Positions 1 to 9,016 of a stretch of 64,000 nt of DNA are shown here, piece after piece (within the stretch, counting starts at the first letter, position 1; every line of letters starts with the position of its first letter). Source of the stretch: Acetobacteraceae bacterium B3987. Lineage in GTDB: Bacteria; Pseudomonadota; Alphaproteobacteria; Acetobacterales; Acetobacteraceae. The translations under genes and the position numbers were made by a program. The stretch is taken from contig JAFNMF010000030.1 in the NCBI GenBank assembly GCA_026537415.1, forward strand, positions 308,749-372,748, written 5' to 3'. A model generated the notes under the pieces. The model made no database searches and had not been told where the DNA came from. It worked only from the letters and a program-made list of their open reading frames with translations.

Positions 1-744
1 GCTGCCATCCTTGCGCACGAACATGACGTTCATCCCGCCCATTTCATCAATAAAACGGCGTTCCTTCGCATCAAGGAAGAGGACCTGACTACAGCCATTA
101 TCAGCGGCTTCCTGCTGGGGCAGCAGACTGGCTGCATAATTGCCGCCACATTTAGCCTCACCCGTTCCACCAGATGCTGCACGGGTATATATCTCGGACA
201 CCCAAACCGGGATACTACCATTCCCGCTGAAATAGCCGCCGACAGGGCTGGCTAGCACAATGAACAAATACTCATTGGCCCGCTTCACACCCAGAAAGAC
301 TTCATTGGAAATCATGAACGGACGCAGATAGAGGCTCTGCTCCGGGTTGGACGGCACCCAGTCCTGATCCACTTTCAACAGTGCCTTGATAGCACCGAGG
401 AAAAGGTCCTCCGGCAATTCCGCCATGGAAAGGCGGCGGGCGGACGCTGCAAAACGGGCTGCGTTAGCCTCTGGTCGGAACAGAGTGACAGCCCCACCCT
501 TGCCACGATAGGCCTTCAACCCCTCAAAAATCTCCTGACCGTAATGCAGCACGGTAGATGCCGGATCGATCTGCAAAGGCTGACGAGGAATAATCTTGGC
601 ATCGTGCCAGCCTTTTTCATCCGTATAACGGATGACAGCCATATGATCCGTAAAGACACGCCCGAATTTCGGGTCCACCATCAAAGCCTGCCGCTGCTCT
701 GCGGATGTTGGCGTGGTTGTCCGTTCTATCCTGAACTCTGCCAT
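1..744 (-). CDS. ilvE: Branched-chain amino acid aminotransferase, 3' end cut by window
   Basis: This is a PLP-dependent class IV aminotransferase that makes the last transfer in leucine, isoleucine and valine synthesis, using glutamate as donor. The frame was read by hand from an ATG at 744 and stays open for 248 codons to the window edge, so the C-terminus is missing. The N-terminal half carries LHYGQEIFEGLKAYR near residues 66-80. The PLP-lysine motif GEAKCGGNYAASL follows, with the Schiff-base lysine at about residue 198, as in the large-type BCATs. The rpsI terminator lies upstream, so ilvE is probably transcribed on its own. Ribosome binding is weak (AAGGCAGAAAG). The family call is firm; branched-chain rather than D-amino-acid specificity is inferred from motif similarity. 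Confidence 0.9.
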   Translation of the reverse strand, partial: MAEFRIERTTTPTSAEQRQALMVDPKFGRVFTDHMAVIRYTDEKGWHDAKIIPRQPLQIDPASTVLHYGQEIFEGLKAYRGKGGAVTLFRPEANAARFAASARRLSMAELPEDLFLGAIKALLKVDQDWVPSNPEQSLYLRPFMISNEVFLGVKRANEYLFIVLASPVGGYFSGNGSIPVWVSEIYTRAASGGTGEAKCGGNYAASLLPQQEAADNGCSQVLFLDAKERRFIDEMGGMNVMFVRKDGS

Positions 745-822
745 GATACTTTCTGCCTTCCCGATCAGTTCCAAGGAGTTACATTTCGGAAATTATGGGG
801 TTTGCCGTCAAGGGGGCAAGAT

Positions 823-870
823 GTGAAATACTATGTCTCTCAATAACATATTTTTGAAACTTTATTTCAC
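823..870. repeat. 8-bp inverted repeat upstream of ilvE
   Basis: Arms GTGAAATA (823-830) and TATTTCAC (863-870) are perfect complements 32 bp apart in AT-rich DNA between the rpsI terminator and ilvE. It could be an operator or a chance match. There is no other support. Confidence 0.3.
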
Positions 871-902
871 GTACGCCTGACAGACCCAAAATTGAGGGCA
901 AG

Positions 903-935
903 AAAAAACCCCCACCTGTAAAGGCGAGGGTTTTT
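903..935 (-). terminator. Rho-independent terminator of rplM-rpsI
   Basis: Read on the minus strand, the arms CCCTCGCC and GGTGGGGG pair (with G-U wobbles) around a TTTACA loop. They are flanked by A and T runs ending in TTTTTT. It starts about 37 bp after the rpsI stop. Confidence 0.85.
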
Positions 936-971
936 CCCGGCATAAGCCAGTTTTCCGTAAGGTTGAAAAAA

Positions 972-1475
972 TCAACGCTTGGAGAACTGGAAGGAACGGC
1001 GGGCCTTAGCCTTACCGTACTTCTTACGCTCGACAACACGGCTATCACGTGTCAGGAAGCCGGCCATCTTCAGCACACCACGCAGCTCCGGCTCGTAGTG
1101 AGTCAGGGCACGGGAGATACCGTGACGGACTGCACCAGCCTGACCGGAAAGACCACCACCCGTCACCGTGCAGTACACGTCAAACTGGTTGTAACGATCT
1201 GTCAGCAGGAAGGGCTGTGTAATCAGCATACGCAGCACAGGGCGTGCGAAATAGTTGGTGACCGGACGACCGTTAACGGTGATTTCACCCTTACCCGGCT
1301 TGATCCACACACGAGCCACAGCGTCCTTACGACGGCCCGTTGCATAGGAACGGCCCTGCGCATCACGCTTGGCTTCATAAACAGGAGCTGCATTGGCAAC
1401 AGCAGGAGCCGCATTGGCCAGGTCCTGCAAAGTGCCGGTAAGCTCGGCGGCGGGGCGCTCTTGAGTTTCTGACAT
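972..1475 (-). CDS. rpsI: 30S ribosomal protein S9
   Basis: S9 sits in the head of the 30S subunit, and its C-terminal tail reaches the P-site tRNA. The S9 core begins near residue 42 with [21 protein letters not shown]. It ends in the basic tail [16 protein letters not shown], whose last residues SKR are typical. The roughly 40-residue Ala/Glu-rich extension before the core is longer than in E. coli S9 (about 130 residues) but is common in alphaproteobacteria. The gene follows rplM by 11 bp, the usual L13-S9 operon, and a terminator follows it. The start is the first ATG of the frame. Confidence 0.97.
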   Translation of the reverse strand: MSETQERPAAELTGTLQDLANAAPAVANAAPVYEAKRDAQGRSYATGRRKDAVARVWIKPGKGEITVNGRPVTNYFARPVLRMLITQPFLLTDRYNQFDVYCTVTGGGLSGQAGAVRHGISRALTHYEPELRGVLKMAGFLTRDSRVVERKKYGKAKARRSFQFSKR

Positions 1476-1486
1476 AATGGCAGGCC

Positions 1487-1957
1487 TTACTGACGTTTCA
1501 GGGTATTCTTGCGGTTCAGAGAAGCAACATCCAGCTTGACAGGCTTCTGACCCTCATGCGGGTGCTCTGTGCCAGCATAGACATACAGGTGCTTCATCTG
1601 GGCACGCTGGAGCGGACCACGGGTGATCATGCGCTCGACAGCCTTCTCAACGACCTGACCAGGGTTCTTGCCCTCGAGACGCTGGGTGATGCTGCGCTCC
1701 TTGATCCCACCCGGATGGCCGGTGTGGTAATGGAAGAGCTTCTGACCAACCTTGTTGCCTGTCAGGGCGATCTTCTCAGCGTTGATGACAACAACCGCAT
1801 CACCACAGTCAACATGCGGTGTGTACTGCGGCTTGTGCTTGCCGCGCAGACGGTTTGCAATGATGGTGGCGAGACGGCCCAGAACCAGCCCTTCGGCATC
1901 GATCAGGATCCAGTTTCTCGTCACCTCCGCGGGTTTCAGCGAAAGTGTGGTCTTCAT
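1487..1957 (-). CDS. rplM: 50S ribosomal protein L13
   Basis: L13 is an early-assembling 50S protein. The 156-residue sequence shows the L13 hallmarks: a tryptophan near the N-terminus ([17 protein letters not shown]), then [23 protein letters not shown], the region [12 protein letters not shown] and the C-terminal [13 protein letters not shown]. It is the first gene of the rplM-rpsI operon. The leader carries a 10-bp hairpin ending about 20 nt before the ATG, next to the weak ribosome site CTGGAAA, and a candidate promoter lies further up. L13 is known to repress its own operon in E. coli; the same here is only inference. Confidence 0.97.
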   Translation of the reverse strand: MKTTLSLKPAEVTRNWILIDAEGLVLGRLATIIANRLRGKHKPQYTPHVDCGDAVVVINAEKIALTGNKVGQKLFHYHTGHPGGIKERSITQRLEGKNPGQVVEKAVERMITRGPLQRAQMKHLYVYAGTEHPHEGQKPVKLDVASLNRKNTLKRQ

Positions 1958-1977
1958 GACGTATCATTTCCAGTTTG

Positions 1978-2001
1978 TGATGCCACAACAGTGCGGCATC
2001 A
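1978..2001 (-). promoter_or_regulatory. Leader hairpin of rplM
   Basis: On the minus strand the arms TGATGCCGCA and TGTGGCATCA form a 10-bp stem (one G-U pair) closed by the tetraloop CTGT. It ends 20 nt upstream of the rplM start, close to the ribosome binding site. No U-run follows, so it does not look like a terminator. An L13-responsive leader is the natural guess. Confidence 0.5.
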
Positions 2002-2082
2002 GGAAAAGGACTGTCCCCGACGGTACCCACCCTTATGACAGGATGAACACCCTGAACGCCGGAAACAGATTCAGGATGTGGC

Positions 2083-2111
2083 CTTATTGCGGGAGCAGAG
2101 GAAAAGGTCAA
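2083..2111 (-). promoter_or_regulatory. Candidate promoter of rplM-rpsI
   Basis: TTGACC (2106-2111) and AATAAG (2083-2088) are 17 bp apart on the minus strand, giving a leader of roughly 120 nt. The -35 is good; the -10 is a weak match. Confidence 0.4.
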
Positions 2112-2298
2112 GCCCTTTATTTTTATCTACACCTTCATAGATGGCGGAAAACAGCCATTTTCTTAATGTGGTATTTTAGTACCGTAAAATAATCTCCCCC
2201 TTTGCTCCTCTTCTGTGCCAGACGACCCTCTCCCCTATTTGCTCATGCCCTTACCAGAGGGTATTGTGCTGGTTCATAGAAGACTACCCAAGTGAGGT

Positions 2299-3969
2299 AT
2301 GTTCAGCATGCAACGGTTACGGCTTCCCCTCTGTCTGGCCCTACTCATCCTGATTCTAGGTGGGCTAGGTATCTACCGCGAGGCAGGAATCCGTCTTTCC
2401 CACGCTTTGGACCGTTTTAGAGCGGCGTTACCTGCTGAAGCGGAATTTCATTATACGAAAGTGCGACCTGCCTTCCTGCTTGGCGGGGTAACGCTGTACG
2501 ATGTCTCTTTCCATTATAAAGACACGAACTTCCATGCCAGACGGGTCCGTTTTGGCTATCCCAAGCTGCTTTCCAGCGGGACGCTGAGGCTAGCCAGTCT
2601 ACTGCTGGATTCCCCAAGCTATACTGACCATACCCATCAGATTACAGCTTCAGAAGCTTCATTCCATCACCTCCATATCCCATCATCTGCAGAAACACTT
2701 CATGAAGGGCATGGCGAAGCAGACAGTATGCGCTCTCTAGCAGCCATCATGTCTTTTGAACCAGAAGACATTACGGCCCTGCGCTTTGAGCATATGCAGC
2801 TCACACACCTGCATGTCACGCAAACAAATCCCCCTTCAGCGACACCGGATACAAAAGACACCACGCCATCACGACCTTTCGCAATACGGTCTCTTTCGGC
2901 TGAAAATCTGATTGTGGAAGGTTACGGGCAGGGGCTGCGTGTCCATACACTTATGGATGGTCTTTCCCTGTCCGTTGATGTGCCGGGTGGTACGGAAAGC
3001 GTCGTTCCTCCGGTTTTACGGCAGATTCTCCTTCCCGATAATGCAAGCACTCCTTTCCAGATTGACGCTCCTATGGAGATGCATCTGGCACTCCAGCATC
3101 TGGAAGCCCGGGAAGGCTACATCCAATGGCTGAAACGGCCCTTCCAACATTCCGGCAATCCAGCAGAAGCCTTCTGGCAGGACCCCGCCGCTGCCTTGTG
3201 GGAAAAACCAGGCAAGCTGGAAATTGATGGCCTGTCCTTTCTATTCAACCAACATAATCTGCGCCGCATCCTCATTCTGAATCATCTGGCAGGGGAAAGA
3301 CGGGCAAGTGAAAATAATGACCTCCGTACAGAGGGAGACTTACGAGGCCTGACAACCCGCCTCTCACCGCCTCCCTCATTACAGGCAGCCCCCATCAACC
3401 TGCCGACGGATTATCATATCGTTGCCACCTCTCAGAAGAAGATGGGCGAATGGCAGGAGACACTTCAGCTTCGGACCCTCTTTGGCAAAGACAGCCCAAG
3501 CCTGATGACTGTGGAATTCAATCTACCTGACATCAATCCGCTCCATCTGGGTGATAACAGCGTGTCCCGTTTCCTTCAGGCCGGGCAATGCCTAGGAACA
3601 GAATTGACCGTACAGGGCCTTGATGTCTTTGCCTATTACGGCATCCTGACCCATCAGTCTGACGCCGCATCCGATTCAAACAAACAGACCGATAAACCTG
3701 AGGCAGAAAAGCCCGTTCTGGACGCTCCAAAAGGCTCCTTAATGGCCGAACAAGGCTATGTGGTTACGCCACGCTTCAATGCGCTGGCCCTTCAGAAACC
3801 TATCCTGGCCCCCGTGCTGGACTTTCTGATGGCACCTGAACGCCGGACCATCACCTTCAAAACCGGCCCGCTGTCTCTTGAGGAACTGGCCCATATCTCC
3901 AGCGACAGCAACGACACAGCCCGCTTCGACCGGCTGCATGTGATTGGCGTCACGACACAGGACCAATAA
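2299..3969 (+). CDS. Membrane-anchored protein of unknown function
   Basis: I do not recognise the family. The 556-residue product starts with a single hydrophobic segment (LPLCLALLILILGGLGIYR, about residues 8-27) that would act as a signal anchor. A long hydrophilic domain follows, rich in beta-strand-like stretches such as FLLGGVTLYDVSFHYKDTNFH and a later VEFNLPDINPLHLGD. That layout recalls AsmA/DUF945-type periplasmic proteins, but no diagnostic motif is visible. A second ATG at 2308 is better spaced from the GTGAGG ribosome site than the one at 2299 and may be the true start. The gene stands alone between a divergent ribosomal operon and a convergent tRNA-His. Confidence 0.75.
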   Translation: MFSMQRLRLPLCLALLILILGGLGIYREAGIRLSHALDRFRAALPAEAEFHYTKVRPAFLLGGVTLYDVSFHYKDTNFHARRVRFGYPKLLSSGTLRLASLLLDSPSYTDHTHQITASEASFHHLHIPSSAETLHEGHGEADSMRSLAAIMSFEPEDITALRFEHMQLTHLHVTQTNPPSATPDTKDTTPSRPFAIRSLSAENLIVEGYGQGLRVHTLMDGLSLSVDVPGGTESVVPPVLRQILLPDNASTPFQIDAPMEMHLALQHLEAREGYIQWLKRPFQHSGNPAEAFWQDPAAALWEKPGKLEIDGLSFLFNQHNLRRILILNHLAGERRASENNDLRTEGDLRGLTTRLSPPPSLQAAPINLPTDYHIVATSQKKMGEWQETLQLRTLFGKDSPSLMTVEFNLPDINPLHLGDNSVSRFLQAGQCLGTELTVQGLDVFAYYGILTHQSDAASDSNKQTDKPEAEKPVLDAPKGSLMAEQGYVVTPRFNALALQKPILAPVLDFLMAPERRTITFKTGPLSLEELAHISSDSNDTARFDRLHVIGVTTQDQ

Positions 3970-4021
3970 GCGCACAGCAAGAGATCGCTGTGTAAATCAT
4001 TCAATTTTTTCAGGGGAGGGC

Positions 4022-4098
4022 TGGGGCGAATGACGGGATTCGAACCCGCGACCACCGGTACCACAAACCGGCGCTCTACCAACTGAGCTACATCCGCC
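4022..4098 (-). tRNA. tRNA-His (anticodon GTG)
   Basis: The cloverleaf is complete on the minus strand. The acceptor GCGGATG pairs with CATTCGC, the anticodon arms CCGGT and ACCGG enclose a loop with GTG (bases 4062-4064), and the T arm is CGGGTTCGAATCCCG. The extra 5' G at position -1 faces C73, the hallmark of tRNA-His, and CCA is encoded. It is 77 nt with G-1 and CCA. Confidence 0.97.
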
Positions 4099-4375
4099 AC
4101 ACAGCGACATGACATCTATTAAATCCTGCTTCCTGCGTCCAGCCCTCAAAAGCATTTTTGTCATATTTTTTTTAAATCTCCTTTTCTCCCCCCTCATCGC
4201 TTCACAGGGCGCACAGGTCTTTCCGTACTTTCCGGCCACAATGCTTCACAGCTTTTCCCGTGGAGCCTATAGTCACAGCATGATCGGCCATGCCGGGCCT
4301 GACAATACGGTAGCACTTCCAGCAGGGCTGCCCCTGCATCTTCATCCGCAATAGAGAGAAGGACCCGCCACATTT

Positions 4376-5830
4376 ATGGCCACCGATTCCTACATCCAGC
4401 AATGGACCCAGCGACCGGTTAAAGAGATTCTGGCAGGTATGGTGGGGACGTTTGCCCTCATCCCTGAGGTTATCGCCTTCTCCTATATTGCAGGCGTGTC
4501 CCCTGCTGTCTCGCTCTTTGCCTCCTTCGTCATTTCCGTCTCCATCGCCATCTTTGGCGGCAGGCCAGGAATGATTTCCGGTGCTGCTGGATCAGTCGCC
4601 CTTGTGCTGGCACCGCTCGTCCATGCTCATGGTGTGCAGTATATGCTGCTGGCAACGCTAATGGCGGGGGGGCTTCAAGTCCTCTTCGGACTGATGCGCC
4701 TCCATTCCCTGATGCGGTTTGTCTCCAGTGAGGTCCGTACTGGCTTTGTCAATGCGCTGGCCATTCTCATCTTCTCCGCACAGGTACCACAGATGCTGGG
4801 GGTAAGCTGGCAGACGCATCTGCTCATCATCATCGGGCTGGTCATCATCTATCTTCTGCCCCGGCTCTCTAAAGCCATTCCTTCGCCGCTCATCTGCATC
4901 ATCGTGCTAACGGCCATCACCATCATTCATCCAATGCCGGTCCGAACCATTGCTGACCTTGGACCACTTCCGACAGGTCTGCCGCAATTCACTCTGCCTC
5001 AGCTCCCCCTGAATGCAGAGACACTCGCCATCACCTTCCCCTATGCTCTGGCGGTGGCAGCTGTCGGACTACTGGAGTCCCTGATGACAGCCAGCGTGGT
5101 TGATGAACTGACAGACACACACAGTTCACCCCAGAGGGAATGCACGGGGCTGGGCATCTCCAACATCTTTGTTGGCCTGTTTGGCGGCATTGCCGGGTGC
5201 GGCATGATTGGTCAGACAGTCGGCAATCTGCGTTATGGCGGGCGGGGACGACTCTCCACCTTTACAGCCGGGGCCTTCCTCCTGCTGCTGATGGTCGTAC
5301 TGCATCCGTGGGTGGCCCGTGTGCCGGTTGCGGCTCTTGTCGCCATCATGATCATGGTCTCCATCAGCACCTTTGCATGGGGGAGCCTGAAAGACCTGTT
5401 CCATCACCCCAAACTGACCAGCCTTGTTATGCTCGTTACCGTTGGCGTGGTCGTCCTTACCCACAATCTGGCGGCGGGCGTGCTGGTCGGTGTGCTGCTC
5501 TCCGGCCTGTTCTTTGCATGGCATACAGCACGGCTAGTGCAGGTCCGCTCCACAGAAGAACATGACATACTGACCTACCATATACAGGGGCAGATTTTCT
5601 TCGCTTCGGCAGACCTAATGGCCGAAGCCATGACCTACACCACACATGCCCACCGTGTAACACTGGACCTCTCTCATGCCCGGTTCTGGGACGTCACAGC
5701 TGTGCAAACTCTGGAAAAGATCGTCAGCAAATTCCGCAAGCACGGTAAAGAGGTCACGGTCTGCGGGCTGGACCATGCCCAACATGGCATCCTCACAGAA
5801 CAGTCCGATGAAGAAGCTTTCACCATCTAA
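4376..5830 (+). CDS. SulP-family anion transporter with STAS domain
   Basis: This is an inner-membrane permease of the SulP (SLC26) family, which moves sulfate, bicarbonate or other anions. About 10-12 hydrophobic segments fill residues 20-385. They include the family region FALIPEVIAFSYIAGVSPAV and the GGRPGMISGAAGSVALV segment near residue 62. Residues 390-484 form a STAS domain with VTLDLSHARFWDVTAVQTLE, the usual cytoplasmic regulatory module. At 484 residues it is of the short bacterial class. A clear GAGAAGGA ribosome site supports the start. It is a single gene facing hflX across a shared terminator. The substrate cannot be read from the sequence. Confidence 0.88.
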   Translation: MATDSYIQQWTQRPVKEILAGMVGTFALIPEVIAFSYIAGVSPAVSLFASFVISVSIAIFGGRPGMISGAAGSVALVLAPLVHAHGVQYMLLATLMAGGLQVLFGLMRLHSLMRFVSSEVRTGFVNALAILIFSAQVPQMLGVSWQTHLLIIIGLVIIYLLPRLSKAIPSPLICIIVLTAITIIHPMPVRTIADLGPLPTGLPQFTLPQLPLNAETLAITFPYALAVAAVGLLESLMTASVVDELTDTHSSPQRECTGLGISNIFVGLFGGIAGCGMIGQTVGNLRYGGRGRLSTFTAGAFLLLLMVVLHPWVARVPVAALVAIMIMVSISTFAWGSLKDLFHHPKLTSLVMLVTVGVVVLTHNLAAGVLVGVLLSGLFFAWHTARLVQVRSTEEHDILTYHIQGQIFFASADLMAEAMTYTTHAHRVTLDLSHARFWDVTAVQTLEKIVSKFRKHGKEVTVCGLDHAQHGILTEQSDEEAFTI

Positions 5831-5853
5831 AAGCTCCTTTAGCGACCTACTAT

Positions 5854-5894
5854 AAAAAAGGCCCCCGGTATGGCTGTTGCCAGGGGCCTTTCTT
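5854..5894. terminator. Bidirectional terminator, SulP gene / hflX
   Basis: AAAGGCCCC and GGGGCCTTT form the stem, with A-rich and T-rich flanks on the two sides. It lies between two convergent genes and can serve both. Confidence 0.85.
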
Positions 5895-5911
5895 TATGGA
5901 GCAAGAACCTG

Positions 5912-7234
5912 TCAGGCTGCCGCTTGTGGCGTGAGAGGCAGAGCTGGAAACTGCCTCATGAAACGCTGCTGATCCGCCGGGAATAGACGAACCTGAAGAT
6001 GCAGCGTCTCCTCATCATCCAGCCGTTCCATCACCTCGCCATGTTCATACAACCACGCTAAGGCAGCACCCTCCGTGACAGGAAGACTCACCGAAAAATG
6101 CTTCATGGACCGTGTCATGAAAGCATCTATAGCCTCCATGAGGTCCGGCAGGCCTTCCCCTGTCAGAGCGGAGACAGCCACGCTTCCCTCACGCTTTGGC
6201 ACGGCCTCCGTGCCTCCCAGAAGGTCCGCCTTGTTGAGAACCTCAATCGTCCGCTCAGGCCATGCCTCATCCAGCATGCCATCCGCTGTCATGTCGCTCA
6301 GAACAGACAATACGTCTTCCCGCTGAGAGACACTATCTGGATGGGCCGCATCACGCACATGCAGGATAATATCCGCCTCGGCCACTTCTTCCAGCGTAGC
6401 CCGGAAAGCCGCAATCAATTCGGTTGGCAGGTCGCTGATGAAACCCACCGTATCGGAGAGAATGACACGGCGGCCTGAAGGCAGGGTCAAGTTCCGCATG
6501 GTGGGGTCCAGCGTGGCGAAGAGCTGGTCCTGAGCATGGACACCCGCCCCGGTAATGCGGTTGAAGAGAGTGGATTTCCCCGCATTGGTATAGCCGACCA
6601 GAGCCACAACCGGGAACGGTACCTTACGGCGGGCGTGACGGTGCAGACCACGGGTCCGTCGGACCTGCTCAAGCTCCTTCCGCAGCTTGACCAGACGCTC
6701 ATCCAACATCCGTCTATCCGCTTCGATCTGCGTTTCACCCGGCCCGCCAAGAAAGCCAAAGCCACCACGCTGACGCTCAAGATGCGTCCAGAGCCTCACA
6801 AGGCGGGACCGCTGATATTCCAGATGCGCCAGCTCAACCTGAAGCACACCCTCTCGTGTTGCTGCTCTAGCCCCGAAAATATCCAGAATCAGGCCAGTAC
6901 GGTCCACCACCTTACAGCCCATCTCTTTTTCAAGATTACGCTGTTGAGCAGGCGAGAGGCGAGCATCCACCACCACAACGCCAACGGACTCTGCCTTAAC
7001 GATCTCCGTCAGCTCCTCCAGCTGCCCCACGCCAAGCAGGGTAGCGGGGCGTCTGGCCCGTAGGGGATAGATGGCCGTATGGACAATCTCCAACCCGATG
7101 GATGCCGCCAACCCTACCGCTTCCTCCAATCGGGCTTCTGCCGCACGTCCCTCTGCGAAGGCCTGCTTCTCCGCAGGGAGGATGACAGCGGCAAGGGTGG
7201 GTTTACGGGCGGTTTCCTGGGGCTGACGTCTCAA
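5912..7234 (-). CDS. hflX: Ribosome-associated GTPase HflX
   Basis: HflX is a GTPase that splits stalled or stressed ribosomes. The N-terminal HflX domain (about residues 15-200) includes ARRPATLLGVGQLEEL and a coiled region. The GTPase domain carries G1 GYTNAGKSTLFN, a G3 region SDTVGFISDLP and G4 NKAD. At 440 residues the length is normal. The frame opens at a TTG (7232-7234) with an AGGA about 10 nt upstream; no good ATG lies nearby, so a TTG start is likely. It follows hfq by about 106 bp, the conserved hfq-hflX order, and may have its own promoter there. Confidence 0.94.
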   Translation of the reverse strand: MRRQPQETARKPTLAAVILPAEKQAFAEGRAAEARLEEAVGLAASIGLEIVHTAIYPLRARRPATLLGVGQLEELTEIVKAESVGVVVVDARLSPAQQRNLEKEMGCKVVDRTGLILDIFGARAATREGVLQVELAHLEYQRSRLVRLWTHLERQRGGFGFLGGPGETQIEADRRMLDERLVKLRKELEQVRRTRGLHRHARRKVPFPVVALVGYTNAGKSTLFNRITGAGVHAQDQLFATLDPTMRNLTLPSGRRVILSDTVGFISDLPTELIAAFRATLEEVAEADIILHVRDAAHPDSVSQREDVLSVLSDMTADGMLDEAWPERTIEVLNKADLLGGTEAVPKREGSVAVSALTGEGLPDLMEAIDAFMTRSMKHFSVSLPVTEGAALAWLYEHGEVMERLDDEETLHLQVRLFPADQQRFMRQFPALPLTPQAAA

Positions 7235-7340
7235 ATCTGGAATATCCTGTTTTTTAAACTCTGTTTCTGCCTATCTTCGGTCCGGCCTCATATGGGATGG
7301 CCACACACCAGACACAAGAACTCTGAAACGCAGAAACAGG

Positions 7341-7583
7341 TCAGGGCAGGTCTGAAAGAGCCGCTACGGGCATGATGGTACTGACCGCATGTTTGTAAAC
7401 AAGCTGCACATGCCCATCCCGTCGGAGTAGCACGCTCTGGGCATCAAAGCGTGTGATAACCCCCTGAAGCTTGACGCCATTGACCAGAAATACCGTCACC
7501 GGCTCTTCCCGCTGCTGCACATGAACTAGAAACTGCTCCTGCACGTCACCTTTTGTCTGTTCTGACATGGATTCCTTCATCAT
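7341..7583 (-). CDS. hfq: RNA chaperone Hfq
   Basis: Hfq forms an Sm-like hexamer that pairs small RNAs with mRNAs. Sm1 is visible as [19 protein letters not shown] and Sm2 as [10 protein letters not shown], with the conserved YKHA. The 80-residue product has almost no C-terminal tail, as is usual in alphaproteobacteria. The ATG at 7583 overlaps the ntrX stop and has AGGA six bases upstream. A second ATG at 7568, behind AAGGA, is also possible and would give the more usual N-terminus MSEQ. The loop between the Sm motifs ([15 protein letters not shown]) is slightly unusual. Confidence 0.95.
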   Translation of the reverse strand: MMKESMSEQTKGDVQEQFLVHVQQREEPVTVFLVNGVKLQGVITRFDAQSVLLRRDGHVQLVYKHAVSTIMPVAALSDLP

Positions 7584-9007
7584 TTTCCATCCTGTCCGTC
7601 ACGTTCCGATGAAGCGACAGACCGATCTTCCTGCGTTACGCCAAGCTGCTTGAGTTTACGGTGCAAGGCACTCCGCTCCATACAGACAAAATTGGCTGTC
7701 CGGCTGATGTTACCACCAAACCGCATCAGCTGGACCTGCAAATACTGTGTCTCGAACTGGTCCCGTGCTTCCCGCAAGGGTAGGCTCATCACATCGGCAT
7801 CAGCTGTCAGACAGGTCATGGAAGGGGCACCTTCCCGCACGACCTCCGGCAGCATGTCCGCCCGAATGACATTCTGTGCCTCACCATCTCCACTAGGAGC
7901 CAGAATGAGCATCCGCTCCATCAGGTTCCGCAACTCACGAATATTACCCGGCCATTCATAGGTTTGAAGGCAGGCCAGCGCATCCACAGCAAGCGTCCGA
8001 AGCGGCAAACCGGAGGAACGAGCGCAGCTTTCCAGAAAATGCTGTGCCATGACCGGAATATCCTCTGGCCGCTCCGACAGAGCCGGAACCTGAAGCGGCA
8101 CAACGGCCAGCCGGTAATACAGGTCCTCCCGGAACCGGCGGCGGGCGATCTCGGCCTGAAGGTCCCGGCTGGTGGTGGCCAGTACCCGAACATCCACCTT
8201 CACGCTGTGGCTGCCCCCCAGACGCTCAAACGTATTGACCTGCAAAGCCCGCACGATTTTGCCCTGTGTCTCCAGCGGCATATCGGCCACTTCATCCAAC
8301 AACAGGGTTCCCTTATGGGCACGCTCCAGCAGACCCGGACGGCCCGGACGGTCGCCAGTCCCCTCGACACCGAAGAGTTCTTCTTCCAGATGTTCCGGTG
8401 CCAGAGCGGCGCAATTCAGCACCACGAACGGGCCTTCCGCCCTTTTGGATTCAGCATGAATCAACCGGGCGACCACTTCTTTACCCGCACCCGCTGGCCC
8501 TGTAATCAGCACACGGGAGTTAGTCGGTGCCACTCGGCTAATCTGCCCCCGCAGCGCATTAACCAACGCACTGCTGCCCATAAGCGTATTCTGCTCACCG
8601 GCCCGCAAGCGTAGTTCGGCATTCTCTTTCCGCAACCGGGCAGCCTCTAACGCACGCCGGACAATGACCAGAAGACGATCCGACTGGAAGGGCTTCTCCA
8701 GAAAATCATAAGCCCCCTGATGCAGGCTGGAGACAGCCGTCTCAATCGTTCCATGCCCAGAGATCATAATAACGGGGATGTCAGGCCGCTCTTCCCGGAA
8801 CAGGCTCAACAAAGCCATGCCATCAAGACGGGAATTCTGGAGCCAGATATCCAATATCACCAACGAAGGCCGATTCTCACGAAACGCCCGTATGGCTCCG
8901 TCCGCATCCGCAGCACTACAGGTGACGTAACCATCATCTTCCAGAATCCCGGCCAGCAGGAGACGGATATCCGGCTCGTCATCAACGATCAGAATTTCAT
9001 GCTCCAT
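7580..9007 (-). CDS. ntrX: NtrX-type response regulator, GAFTGA loop lost
   Basis: This is the response regulator partner of NtrY. Residues 1-120 are a receiver domain with acidic pocket residues at 9-11, the phospho-acceptor Asp at about 53 (LVILDIWLQ) and the lysine in EKPF. Residues 140-370 are an AAA+ domain with Walker A GPAGAGKE (about 170-177) and Walker B GTLLLDEV. The C-terminus holds a Fis-type helix-turn-helix. The sigma-54 contact loop GAFTGA is absent: [20 protein letters not shown] stands in its place. Loss of this loop is known in NtrX of other alphaproteobacteria, so it probably regulates without sigma-54. It lies 9 bp after ntrY and overlaps hfq by 4 bp. Confidence 0.92.
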   Translation of the reverse strand: MEHEILIVDDEPDIRLLLAGILEDDGYVTCSAADADGAIRAFRENRPSLVILDIWLQNSRLDGMALLSLFREERPDIPVIMISGHGTIETAVSSLHQGAYDFLEKPFQSDRLLVIVRRALEAARLRKENAELRLRAGEQNTLMGSSALVNALRGQISRVAPTNSRVLITGPAGAGKEVVARLIHAESKRAEGPFVVLNCAALAPEHLEEELFGVEGTGDRPGRPGLLERAHKGTLLLDEVADMPLETQGKIVRALQVNTFERLGGSHSVKVDVRVLATTSRDLQAEIARRRFREDLYYRLAVVPLQVPALSERPEDIPVMAQHFLESCARSSGLPLRTLAVDALACLQTYEWPGNIRELRNLMERMLILAPSGDGEAQNVIRADMLPEVVREGAPSMTCLTADADVMSLPLREARDQFETQYLQVQLMRFGGNISRTANFVCMERSALHRKLKQLGVTQEDRSVASSERDGQDGK

Positions 9008-9016
9008 GGGATACCT

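Larger units (their letters stand above)
1958..2298. other. Divergent intergenic region, rplM / unknown gene
   Basis: This 341-bp gene-free stretch holds the rplM leader hairpin and candidate promoter on the minus strand. The last 100 bp before 2299 must hold the promoter of the unknown plus-strand gene, but I see no clear box there. Open frames crossing it run antisense into rplM and look like shadows. Confidence 0.6.

Noticed and set aside
4109-4354. 81-codon plus-strand frame with a signal-like hydrophobic stretch between tRNA-His and the SulP gene
   Set aside because: No ribosome site, no similarity I can name, and it begins right at the tRNA. A small exported peptide is not excluded.
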